Positions 1 to 6,405 of a stretch of DNA of 12,158 bases are shown here, piece by piece. The notes below the pieces were generated by a model, which ran no database searches, was not told the DNA's origin, and was given only the letters and a program-made list of their open reading frames with translations. This stretch comes from Shewanella sp. Its GTDB lineage: Bacteria > Pseudomonadota > Gammaproteobacteria > Enterobacterales > Shewanellaceae. The position numbers and the translations under genes were made by a program. Location of the stretch: the NCBI GenBank assembly GCA_004195335.1, contig SDWK01000767.1, positions 1-12,158 on the forward strand, in the 5' to 3' direction. How positions within the stretch are numbered: the stretch's first letter is position 1; each line of letters begins with the position of its first letter.

Positions 1-69
1 CTGTTGCCCGCAGGCGGTTAAAAATAACGTTGAAAAAAACGTCATTAACAAAATATTTTTTTTATTCAT
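1..69 (-). CDS. Lipoprotein N-terminus, partial at window edge
   Basis: Reading the minus strand from the ATG at 67-69 gives 23 codons that run open off the left edge. They form a textbook lipoprotein signal peptide: positively charged MNKKN, a hydrophobic stretch (ILLMTFFSTLF), and the lipobox LTAC at residues 17-20, followed by GQQ. Signal peptidase II would cleave before Cys20, which would be lipidated. The mature protein lies outside the window, so its function cannot be told. No strong Shine-Dalgarno is visible upstream of the ATG, and the start rests on the signal peptide itself. An inverted repeat at 81-107 sits just upstream. The gene is transcribed away from fadE's terminator and is probably separate from fadE. 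Confidence 0.7.
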   Translation of the reverse strand, partial: MNKKNILLMTFFSTLFLTACGQQ

Positions 70-80
70 GTTGTTGTTCG

Positions 81-107
81 TATAGTGAATAAGGATTCAA
101 CACTATA
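81..107. repeat. Inverted repeat upstream of the partial lipoprotein gene
   Basis: TATAGTG (81-87) and CACTATA (101-107) are perfect 7-bp inverted arms around 13 bases. The spacer contains a nested GAAT/ATTC pair. The repeat begins 12 bases upstream of the lipoprotein ATG, so it could be an operator or a 5'-UTR stem-loop. No known regulator consensus is recognised. Confidence 0.4.
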
Positions 108-349
108 AATCATTTTATTATCACGCGCATAGGCTGTTTTTTATCCGTATATCAAATTTCAGCCATGTTTATGTCATTCACCAAAACTAATCCGTAATTA
201 GCTGTCTTTAAGTCAAAAAATACAGCTGTTAGCTAAAGGGTAAGATAGGTTATTAGCGAGTTTGAACGAAACGGAGCTCGAGTGAAAGGGTTAACAGTAA
301 CAGCACGGAGGCGAGAGTTTGTCGTAAAATGTATGAGGGATATTCGAGG
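108..349. other. Intergenic DNA without a recognisable gene
   Basis: This is the rest of the gap between the lipoprotein start and the fadE terminator. I see no ORF with protein-like composition and no RNA gene. The only structure is a short AT-rich pairing near 199-236 (AGCTGT/ACAGCT plus the palindrome TTAGCTAA), which is too weak to interpret. The lipoprotein promoter should lie here on the minus strand, but no convincing -35/-10 pair stands out. Confidence 0.4.
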
Positions 350-376
350 ATAAAAAAAGGAGGCTTTCGCCTCCTT
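350..376 (-). terminator. Intrinsic terminator of fadE
   Basis: On the minus strand, AAGGAGGC (369-376) pairs with GCCTCCTT (357-364) across a GAAA tetraloop. This is an 8-bp GC-rich stem followed directly by a U-run (complement of the A-run at 352-358). It lies 28 bases after the fadE stop codon. The reading direction of the U-tract makes it a minus-strand terminator. Confidence 0.93.
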
Positions 377-404
377 GAACATTAATATTTCAATATCACG
401 GCGT

Positions 405-2852
405 TTATGCCGCCTGTTCTTGACTCGGACTAGCGATCGTGAATGCTCTTAACTCATCGGGATCGAAATCATCAACGTTAATCGATTTCATGCGACCGAT
501 TTCGGCACGTTCAAGCAATGAAACTTCATCTTCGCTCAAGACACCAAGGGCTTTACCTTCGGCAGCTATCTTGTCCAACCACATAAATGGAAGACGTTTA
601 CCTGCTGCTTTACACACCTTGTCATACAGAGGCTCACAAGCGAGAATGTCTTTAAACGTCTGTTCCTGAATACCAACGGCATTGTTTTCACATGCAGTCC
701 AGAATTGACCTTTGCCCAGACGGTCACGACTCGCACAAGGTGTTTGCATAATCTTAGCGACTTTATGATCTAATATGTCACTTGGGCGTTTTACTGGGCG
801 ACCAAATGGGAAGATAATCAGGCGTAGAACATGGCCCAGACCCATTGGGAAGTTATCTAAAAGGTCATCGAGTGAATCCTGAAGCTTATACAAGCAATCC
901 TCTACAGCCCATTGAACCAGTGCCAGATCTTCAGTTTGACGTCCATCGTCTTGATAGCGCTTAAGGGTTGCCGATGCGAGATATAACTGACTCAATAGAT
1001 CGCCGAGTCGAGCCGAGATCCGCTCCTTACGTTTCAATCCGCCACCCAGTGTTGCCATGGCTAAGTCAGAGAGTAGAGCCAAGTTAGCACTGAAACGGTT
1101 CATATGCTGATAGTAACGTTTTGTTTTATCAGAATAAGGTGAATTTGAGAAACGACTCGATGTCAGACCAAGCCAGAAGCTGCGAACCAGGTTACTGGTC
1201 GTAAATCCGATATGTCCGAACAGCGCCGAATCAAAGTCGGTCAGACCTCTCTTGGGATCTGAATCAAACGCTGACTCCATTTCTGCCAGTACATAAGGGT
1301 GACAGCGGATCGCTCCTTGCCCGTAAATGATTAATGAGCGGGTCAATATGTTTGCCCCCTCTACCGTGATAGCTATTGGTGCCGCCTGATAGCCACGACC
1401 CAGGTAGTTATTCGGGCCTAAACAGACGCCTTTACCACCATGAATGTCCATCGCATCGATGACACATTTCTGCATTCTATCGGTTAGGTGGAACTTAACG
1501 ATGGCAGAGATCACCGATGGTTTTTCACCTAAATCGATAGCGGTTGTGGTTAAGGTTGTTACCGCATCCATCAGGTATGCGTTACCACCTAATCGAGCCA
1601 TTGGCTCTTCGATACCTTCAAGTTTACCGATAGGCAGTTTGAATTGACGACGAATACGGGCGTAAGCTCCGGTCGCGACGGCGGCGGTTTTAACCCCACC
1701 GGCAGAGTTTGATGGAAGAGTGATGCCGCGGCCAACCGAAAGACATTCAACCAGCATACGCCAGCCTTGACCTGCCATTTCCGGGCCACCTATGATGAAG
1801 CTCAATGGGACGAATACGTCTTTACCTATGGTCGGTCCGTTTTGGAACATGCAGTTAAGAGGCAAGTGACGACGACCCGTTTCAACCCCTTTGATATTCG
1901 TTGGAATAAGCGCACAGGTGATCCCAAGTTCTTCTTTATCACCCATTAAGTGATCAGGATCTTGCAGTTTAAATGCAAGTCCAATTACAGTCGCAGAGGG
2001 AGCGAGAGTGATATAGCGTTTGTTCCAGGTGAGTCTCATGCCTAGAACGTCTTCGCCTTCCCACTGACCTTTACACACGATACCCAAGTCAGGAATGGCA
2101 CCAGCATCACTACCGGCTTCCGGGCTGGTTAATGCAAAGCAAGGAACTTCAATTCCTTTAGCCAGTCTTGGTAGGTAATAGTCTTGTTGAGCAGGAGTCC
2201 CGTAGTGCTGTAAAAGCTCACCCGGACCTAAAGAGTTTGGAACGCCGACCGTTGAAGCCAATTCACTGCTGAGCCCCGCTAATTTTTGAAGTACGCGAGA
2301 TTGGGCGTAGGCTGAATATTCAAGACCACCATATTTCTTCTTAATGATCATCGCGAAGAAACCATTATCTTTCAGATATTGCCAAACATTTTCAGGTAGA
2401 TCCCCAAGTTGATGGGATACTTGATGTTGATTGACCATTTTACACACTTCTTCAACCGGACCATCCAGGAAAGCTTGCTCTTCGGCACTCAATCTGGCTG
2501 TCGGGTAATTATGAAGCTTCTTCCAATCAGGTTTACCCGTGAAAAGATCCGCATCCCACCAAGTCGTACCGGCTTCGATAGCTTCTTTTTCAGTAGAAGA
2601 CATTTCAGGCATGATGCCACGGTAGAGTTTTAACAGTGGTCTTGTTAGATAGTTTTTTCGAAATGCACTCATGTTTAAGGGGAGCGCGATAGCTAAAAAG
2701 ATAATCCACACAAGGGGACTAATCACTTCAGTTGCTGAACCAATAGCCATGACGGCTGCGGCGGTGATGCTTGATGTAAGCAGAGATACTCTTAAATAGG
2801 CTAAAGCACCTAATGTAAAAAGCATCACAAGGATCCAAAGTAGGGTAGTCAC
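405..2852 (-). CDS. fadE: Acyl-CoA dehydrogenase FadE
   Basis: FadE catalyses the first step of fatty-acid beta-oxidation, FAD-dependent oxidation of acyl-CoA to trans-2-enoyl-CoA. The 815-residue protein matches E. coli FadE (814 aa) along its length. Two hydrophobic segments lie in residues 2-60, suggesting membrane association. The acyl-CoA dehydrogenase core follows, with the signature [18 protein letters not shown] around residues 238-255 and the predicted catalytic glutamate (about residue 498) in [12 protein letters not shown]. The C-terminal DUF1974-type part ends [15 protein letters not shown], as in E. coli. A longer reading from a TTG at 2897 is possible, but the GTG at 2850-2852 has AAGGAGA ideally placed at 2859-2865, and the protein from there has the family's length. 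The gene is monocistronic with its own terminator. Its control region carries FadR-, Crp/Fnr- and PsrA-like boxes. Confidence 0.96.
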   Translation of the reverse strand: MTTLLWILVMLFTLGALAYLRVSLLTSSITAAAVMAIGSATEVISPLVWIIFLAIALPLNMSAFRKNYLTRPLLKLYRGIMPEMSSTEKEAIEAGTTWWDADLFTGKPDWKKLHNYPTARLSAEEQAFLDGPVEEVCKMVNQHQVSHQLGDLPENVWQYLKDNGFFAMIIKKKYGGLEYSAYAQSRVLQKLAGLSSELASTVGVPNSLGPGELLQHYGTPAQQDYYLPRLAKGIEVPCFALTSPEAGSDAGAIPDLGIVCKGQWEGEDVLGMRLTWNKRYITLAPSATVIGLAFKLQDPDHLMGDKEELGITCALIPTNIKGVETGRRHLPLNCMFQNGPTIGKDVFVPLSFIIGGPEMAGQGWRMLVECLSVGRGITLPSNSAGGVKTAAVATGAYARIRRQFKLPIGKLEGIEEPMARLGGNAYLMDAVTTLTTTAIDLGEKPSVISAIVKFHLTDRMQKCVIDAMDIHGGKGVCLGPNNYLGRGYQAAPIAITVEGANILTRSLIIYGQGAIRCHPYVLAEMESAFDSDPKRGLTDFDSALFGHIGFTTSNLVRSFWLGLTSSRFSNSPYSDKTKRYYQHMNRFSANLALLSDLAMATLGGGLKRKERISARLGDLLSQLYLASATLKRYQDDGRQTEDLALVQWAVEDCLYKLQDSLDDLLDNFPMGLGHVLRLIIFPFGRPVKRPSDILDHKVAKIMQTPCASRDRLGKGQFWTACENNAVGIQEQTFKDILACEPLYDKVCKAAGKRLPFMWLDKIAAEGKALGVLSEDEVSLLERAEIGRMKSINVDDFDPDELRAFTIASPSQEQAA

Positions 2853-2858
2853 TGTTAT

Positions 2859-2865
2859 TCTCCTT
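2859..2865 (-). promoter_or_regulatory. Ribosome binding site that sets the fadE start
   Basis: AAGGAGA on the minus strand lies about 7 bases before GTG (2850-2852). The upstream TTG at 2895-2897, which gives a 15-residue longer protein, has no such site. This argues for the GTG start. Confidence 0.8.
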
Positions 2866-2906
2866 AAAATGCGACCTGAATATTGACCAAAGGCCAAGAA
2901 TTTTTG

Positions 2907-2920
2907 TTGATCATAATCAC
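2907..2920. promoter_or_regulatory. Candidate Crp/Fnr-family site at the fadE start point
   Basis: TTGAT-CATA-ATCAC matches the Fnr consensus TTGATN4ATCAA at 9 of 10 defined positions. On the other strand the slightly larger TGTGA-N6-TCAAC also resembles a Crp site (8 of 10 positions if the consensus is TGTGAN6TCACA). It lies immediately downstream of the predicted fadE -10, over the expected transcription start, a position fit for repression. Which family member binds cannot be told from sequence. Confidence 0.45.
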
Positions 2921-2921
2921 A

Positions 2922-2950
2922 ATTATAGGCTGTGGTCAGACCTGTGTCGC
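2922..2950 (-). promoter_or_regulatory. fadE promoter
   Basis: On the minus strand there is a perfect -10 TATAAT (2922-2927). It is preceded by 17 bases and the -35 hexamer GCGACA (2945-2950), which matches TTGACA at the last four positions. The predicted start is near 2915, about 60 bases before the fadE GTG. Confidence 0.65.
2933..2945. promoter_or_regulatory. FadR-type operator in the fadE promoter spacer
   Basis: TGGTCAGACCTGT contains the palindromic core GGTC-A-GACC and closely fits the E. coli FadR consensus (TGGTCNGACC core). It lies between the predicted -35 and -10 hexamers of fadE. FadR binding there would block RNA polymerase until long-chain acyl-CoA releases it, which is the established logic for fad genes. 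The assignment is by eye. Confidence 0.72.
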
Positions 2951-2990
2951 ATAAAATTTAACCCTATGTGTGACTTAATACAAGTATTAT

Positions 2991-3008
2991 TTCAAACAAA
3001 CGTTTAAA
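2991..3008. promoter_or_regulatory. PsrA-type operator between fadE and yafJ
   Basis: TTCAAAC-AAAC-GTTTAAA is an 18-bp inverted repeat with one mismatch between arms. It fits the Pseudomonas PsrA pattern G/CAAAC-N4-GTTTG/C apart from one end base. PsrA is a TetR-family repressor released by long-chain fatty acids, and as I recall it controls fatty-acid degradation genes in Shewanella. The box lies about 75-95 bases upstream of the predicted fadE start point and about 85 bases before yafJ. Confidence 0.55.
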
Positions 3009-3092
3009 AAATTGTTTTAAGTCTGGATTCCACTTTTAACTTCAAGTCGTTAGAATGAAATTATTATAGTTAGTGATGAATAGGGTGTATGA

Positions 3093-3872
3093 ATGTGTGA
3101 ACTACTGGCGATGAGTGCTAATGTGCCGACAGACATTGTTTTTAGCTTTACTGGCCTAGCTCAAAGAGGTGGTGTCACAGGTCCTCATGTCGATGGTTGG
3201 GGGATCACTTTTTATGAGGGGAAAGGAAGCCGTACCTTTAAAGATGCCTGCCCAAGCAGCGAATCTCAGATAGCTAAGCTTATTCAATCCTTTCCCATAA
3301 AGAGTGAAGTGGTGGTGAGTCATATCCGGCAGGCTAATCGTGGTTGCGTCTCTCTGGAAAATACACACCCCTTTACCCGCGAGCTATGGGGAAGGTATTG
3401 GACCTATGCACATAACGGTCAATTGAGTGAATACCAGCAAAAATTCAACGTTTCTAGGTATCAGCCTGTTGGTGATACTGACAGCGAACTTGCTTTTTGC
3501 TGGCTACTAGAAAAGGTTGTCGAAAAATTTGGTGATAACGAGCCTGAGAATTTAACTCTTGTCTATCGGTATATCGCCAAACTTGCTGATGAAATTCGAG
3601 CCTTAGGTGTGTTCAATATGATCTTAAGCGATGGCGATCATCTGATGAGCTATTGCAGTAATAATTTGTGTTATATCACGCGTAAGGCTCCATTTGGTAA
3701 GGCACGACTCATAGACACTGATGTTGTCATCGATTTCGATAAAGAGACGACGGCAAATGATATTGTCACTGTGATTGCCACCAGGCCATTAACCAATAAC
3801 GAGCATTGGCACATCTTATCCGCAGGTGAATGGAAACTGTTCTGTAAAGGTCAGCTGATTGATGTGCAGTGA
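3093..3872 (+). CDS. yafJ: Class II glutamine amidotransferase YafJ
   Basis: The 259-residue product is a stand-alone class II (Ntn-type) glutamine amidotransferase domain, very close to E. coli YafJ (255 aa). After removal of Met1, Cys2 of MCELLAMS would be the nucleophile that releases ammonia from glutamine. Other family motifs are HIRQANRG at residues 77-84, NTHPF at 90-94, AHNGQL at 106-111 and GDTDSE at 127-132. These are consistent with glutamine binding and the oxyanion hole. No acceptor or synthetase domain is fused, so its physiological substrate is unknown. AGGG about 8 bases upstream is a modest ribosome binding site, and a start followed at once by Cys fixes the N-terminus. It diverges from fadE. 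In E. coli, yafJ also lies near fadE, so the neighbourhood is conserved, though a functional link is not shown. Confidence 0.93.
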   Translation: MCELLAMSANVPTDIVFSFTGLAQRGGVTGPHVDGWGITFYEGKGSRTFKDACPSSESQIAKLIQSFPIKSEVVVSHIRQANRGCVSLENTHPFTRELWGRYWTYAHNGQLSEYQQKFNVSRYQPVGDTDSELAFCWLLEKVVEKFGDNEPENLTLVYRYIAKLADEIRALGVFNMILSDGDHLMSYCSNNLCYITRKAPFGKARLIDTDVVIDFDKETTANDIVTVIATRPLTNNEHWHILSAGEWKLFCKGQLIDVQ

Positions 3873-4013
3873 TTAGGGAGTCTTGTCACAGAGGTGTAAT
3901 AGTCATAATTGATAGAAAGGGACATCGGGCGGCGTTGATCATGTCGTAAGGTGACTTCAGATAGCCGATTGACGGCTTAAATACCCCTTGTTGGTATGCT
4001 TATTAAACTTGAA

Positions 4014-4049
4014 CAGTATGCACCGCTATATTTTGAGCGATGCATACTG
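4014..4049. repeat. Strong stem-loop between convergent yafJ and DUF3108 gene
   Basis: CAGTATGCA (4014-4022) and TGCATACTG (4041-4049) form a perfect 9-bp outer stem. After one mismatch, CGCT (4024-4027) pairs with AGCG (4036-4039), leaving an 8-base loop. It starts 7 bases past the stop codon of the minus-strand DUF3108 gene. There is no clear U-run on either strand, so it may be an mRNA 3'-end stabiliser or a non-canonical bidirectional terminator. Confidence 0.6.
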
Positions 4050-4055
4050 ATGAAA

Positions 4056-4823
4056 TTAGTGTGGGGTGATAACCTTGGAATTCAATGGCTCGGCGTTGAC
4101 GGTTTGCGGCTCTTGAATGAATTGATAGCTGAGTAATTTTATATCGAGTTGCTTGCTACCCTTTTCGAAGTGAGTCAGACGGATCGGAAGGAAGCCTAAA
4201 TCAGGAGCCATCCAAAAAAATGTCTGTCTCTTTGTGCTATCTCTGATCACTTCAATCTTAACGGTTTCATAACTGCCGCTTTCAATGTTCATTCTCTCTT
4301 TTCCGACGACTTTAAAGCCATACTCATCGAGTTCTCCGCTTTTCACCATAACGTAGTGTACCTCTTTCTTACCTTGGGCTAAGTCGAGTCGAAATTGCAG
4401 TTGGACCATTAAGGGATCATATAAAATATCGGTGTAAGGCAGTTTTGCTCTCTCATCTTTATAACGGCTGTGAACCACTTTTTGTCCTTTAGCAAATGCA
4501 GCCTGTTCTTGATAGCTTGGACCAGTACCTTTTCGGTTATGAGTATAACGCATGGGGGTCAGCTGTTTATCCTCTAGCGTAAAATCACTGACTACATTTC
4601 TTCTATCGGAAAGTACTAACAAACTCACGTCACTATCGAAACGATATTGATACAGGTTTCCCTCTGCACTAGGCAGTTGATACCTAGCTTTACCCAGCTC
4701 AATGCTTCCATAATTGACCTGATATTCTGCCGTGTAAGGGGTCAGCGGTCCGGGCACTGCATTCACGAAAAAAATAAAGCATAATAGATTCGTTGCCAGT
4801 ATTAGTCGTTTACCGATAGACAA
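4056..4823 (-). CDS. Exported DUF3108-family protein
   Basis: The 255-residue protein has an N-terminal signal peptide: KR at residues 5-6, hydrophobic LILATNLLCFIFF, and likely cleavage after VNA near residue 22. The mature part resembles the DUF3108 family: a beta-rich domain beginning TAEYQVNYGSIELGKARY, with GYRxV-like strands such as GFKVVGKERMN and a closing segment PIRLTHFEKGSKQLDIKLL. The biochemical role of the family is not known to me, and a periplasmic or envelope-facing location is inferred. The start is a TTG (4821-4823), supported by a near-perfect AAGGAGG at 4829-4835 and by the signal peptide that begins there. No in-frame ATG lies close. It is flanked by convergent yafJ downstream and by the co-oriented ATL gene 230 bases upstream, too far for obvious coupling. 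Confidence 0.82.
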   Translation of the reverse strand: MSIGKRLILATNLLCFIFFVNAVPGPLTPYTAEYQVNYGSIELGKARYQLPSAEGNLYQYRFDSDVSLLVLSDRRNVVSDFTLEDKQLTPMRYTHNRKGTGPSYQEQAAFAKGQKVVHSRYKDERAKLPYTDILYDPLMVQLQFRLDLAQGKKEVHYVMVKSGELDEYGFKVVGKERMNIESGSYETVKIEVIRDSTKRQTFFWMAPDLGFLPIRLTHFEKGSKQLDIKLLSYQFIQEPQTVNAEPLNSKVITPH

Positions 4824-4828
4824 TGAGG

Positions 4829-4835
4829 CCTCCTT
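4829..4835 (-). promoter_or_regulatory. Ribosome binding site supporting a TTG start
   Basis: AAGGAGG on the minus strand lies 5 bases before TTG at 4821-4823. The strength of this site explains use of a weak start codon and fixes the N-terminus of the DUF3108 protein. Confidence 0.75.
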
Positions 4836-4918
4836 AAATCAGATTTTTTCATACTTATTCAAGTACGATCATAACAATATTTTACTTACCTTGATATTCA
4901 GACAAGTTTATTTCTTTT

Positions 4919-4933
4919 CAGTTCACTGAACTG
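4919..4933. repeat. Perfect 15-bp palindrome upstream of the DUF3108 gene
   Basis: CAGTTCA-C-TGAACTG is a perfect inverted repeat with 7-bp arms, centred about 100 bases upstream of the DUF3108 start. It overlaps the 8-bp palindrome GGTTAACC (4933-4940). It could be an operator or a short hairpin in the tail of the ATL transcript. I recognise no known consensus. Confidence 0.45.
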
Positions 4934-5055
4934 GTTAACCCAAAGCTAATCGAATCAGTGTATAACAATGCCGTCCTTGTATGGGTACTGGTATTGGCAC
5001 TTGTATAGTTATTAGGCTCATATGATGAGTGAATTTAGTTGCCTTAACCCTATCT

Positions 5056-5409
5056 TTAAAATGGCAGTTGTAGCACCAAGGTTGCGATGTCTGGTTTCCA
5101 TTCAAACTCTTTCAAACGTATTTTTCCACGGTTAACCTCTACGCCTTCGAGCCTCAGCAGTTCAGTTTGAATCTGGTAGGGTTGCGAATTTTCTTTAAAA
5201 GAGAGCCTCCCTTGACTGTTAATGACTCTAAACCAAGGTAAGTTCATCTCTTGTGGTGCCGACTTTAGCGCCTTTGAGACGTATCTGGCTCTTCCCGGTA
5301 AACCTGCCAGATCGGCTACTTTTCCGTATGAACTCACACAGCCTTCAGGGATCATACTGACAATAAGCCAGATCTTTTCCATCGGTGACCTTGGTTGTTG
5401 TGCTGGCAC
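5056..5409 (-). CDS. Alkyltransferase-like (ATL) protein, MGMT family
   Basis: The protein resembles the DNA-binding domain of O6-alkylguanine-DNA alkyltransferase, but the reactive cysteine of the PCHRV motif is replaced by tryptophan (LPWFRVI). It therefore belongs with the ATL proteins such as E. coli YbaZ. These bind O6-alkylguanine without repairing it and flag the lesion for nucleotide excision repair. Conserved elements include the tyrosine in SSYGKVADLAG (base flipping) and the arginine finger in GRARYVSKAL. The usual ATL form is PWHRV, so Phe in place of His is noted. The GTG at 5407-5409 with GGAG five bases upstream gives 117 residues. A GTG at 5424 (122 aa, no ribosome site) or the ATG at 5382 (108 aa) are alternatives. 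The C-terminus ends DIATLVLQLPF. It appears monocistronic. Confidence 0.87.
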   Translation of the reverse strand: MPAQQPRSPMEKIWLIVSMIPEGCVSSYGKVADLAGLPGRARYVSKALKSAPQEMNLPWFRVINSQGRLSFKENSQPYQIQTELLRLEGVEVNRGKIRLKEFEWKPDIATLVLQLPF

Positions 5410-5623
5410 CTGATCTCCATTCACTTTTTGATATATGCCTATGTATCATATCCTCTAATATTGATGCAGACCATATTTCATGGCTTAAACGTGTTACTGC
5501 TTGATACCTTTGTTGGGTTTTAGCTTGCATGTTGAGCAGTTTTTAAGGCTTTGTAATAGTAAGTAAAGTGTGTTGAATAGGCTTGATTTGACAGTGATAA
5601 TGACATTTTTTCTGGTGTTAAAA

Positions 5624-6310
5624 ATGTATTTAAATAATAAGCGAGGGCTTTGCGTTAGCCTCATTTTTCTCAGTCTCTCCTGTGGTGTGAATGCACAGAC
5701 TGCCCGCCATATTGCCGACCCTTTGAATTTAACCACAACCCTCGGGGCTGGTTTCGATGCCGATGTCCTTAAAGTAGCGGGGCGATTAGGCGGGGATAAT
5801 CAAAAAATTGAATTAAATTCTAATTTTGGTGGAGATAAATGGAACTTGTCTTATCTTTATTCCCCTGAGAACGAGTTAAGTAACTGGAATTTCAGCGCGT
5901 CAATTAAACATGGGAAAACGGACACCGAAATAGGTCGTTTTAACCATTACCAATATCAACTTGGTATTATTAGCGAATTTAATGGATGGATCGATACGGC
6001 TGTATTTACTGAGGTGGGGGCAAACTATCTGAGTGTAAAGGATAATCCAAGCAACGACAGTATTACGGCCAATGCCAGTGTGACGATTCTCAGACCCTGG
6101 AGTGACCGATGGTACAACACCTTGGTTGCGAAGGGCAGTGCGGCAATAGATGGCAGTGAACGCTATGAAACTGATGCCTGGCTGTCTATTGGCTATCGTG
6201 TAACTGAGCGCTGGTCATGGGAGATTCGATATCGTTATGAGTTTAATCAATATGATAGTTTCGATGAAGAGGAAACTAAGTGGGGCTTTACCATACAGTC
6301 TCAATTTTGA
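5624..6310 (+). CDS. Small outer-membrane beta-barrel protein, family unknown
   Basis: From the ATG at 5624 the product is 228 residues. It starts with MYLNNKRG, a hydrophobic core (LCVSLIFLSLSCG) and likely cleavage at VNA-QT, a Sec signal peptide. The cysteine near the cleavage site lacks a good lipobox. The mature chain is rich in alternating polar/aromatic strands (WNLSYLYSP, WNFSASIKHG, YQYQLGIISEF, WSWEIRYRYEF) and ends TKWGFTIQSQF. A terminal phenylalanine with hydrophobic residues at alternating positions is typical of the BAM recognition signal of outer-membrane proteins. I cannot name a family or a substrate. A longer reading from GTG 5570 adds 18 residues ahead of the signal peptide and has no better ribosome site. 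Both starts lack a clear Shine-Dalgarno. It is convergent with the POT-like gene. Confidence 0.75.
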   Translation: MYLNNKRGLCVSLIFLSLSCGVNAQTARHIADPLNLTTTLGAGFDADVLKVAGRLGGDNQKIELNSNFGGDKWNLSYLYSPENELSNWNFSASIKHGKTDTEIGRFNHYQYQLGIISEFNGWIDTAVFTEVGANYLSVKDNPSNDSITANASVTILRPWSDRWYNTLVAKGSAAIDGSERYETDAWLSIGYRVTERWSWEIRYRYEFNQYDSFDEEETKWGFTIQSQF

Positions 6311-6313
6311 TTG

Positions 6314-6334
6314 AAAAATGTGTAGCGCATTTTT
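6314..6334 (+). terminator. Possible terminator of the beta-barrel gene
   Basis: AAAAATG (6314-6320) pairs with CATTTTT (6328-6334). Inside it a T-G wobble and one G-C pair close a 3-base TAG loop. The stem is AT-rich but ends in a T-run, and it begins 4 bases after the stop codon. It could act in both directions. Confidence 0.45.
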
Positions 6335-6343
6335 ATGGCATGC

Positions 6344-6399
6344 GATTCGGACACGAAGAATATTAACCCCAAGAGTTAATCGTTATAAGTGTCCGAATC
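6344..6399. repeat. Nested inverted repeat between convergent genes
   Basis: GATTCGGACAC (6344-6354) and GTGTCCGAATC (6389-6399) are perfect 11-bp arms. Inside them ATTAAC (6362-6367) and GTTAAT (6375-6380) form a second 6-bp stem. The element fills the gap between the beta-barrel gene and the POT-like gene and lies just past the latter's stop codon. There is no U-run. The outer arms share ATTCGGA/TCCGAAT with the hairpin at 8861-8895. Confidence 0.65.
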
Positions 6400-6405
6400 A
6401 CTTAT

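Noticed and set aside
199..236. AGCTGT/ACAGCT pairing and TTAGCTAA palindrome
   Set aside because: Short, AT-rich and with a long loop; expected by chance in this composition.
2853..2897. N-terminal extension of FadE from a TTG codon
   Set aside because: It adds 15 residues absent from E. coli FadE, has no ribosome site, and its own codons contain the AAGGAGA that serves the GTG at 2850-2852.
5345..5530. 61-codon minus-strand frame overlapping the start of the ATL gene
   Set aside because: It overlaps the ATL coding region in another frame, has no ribosome site and no recognisable domain.
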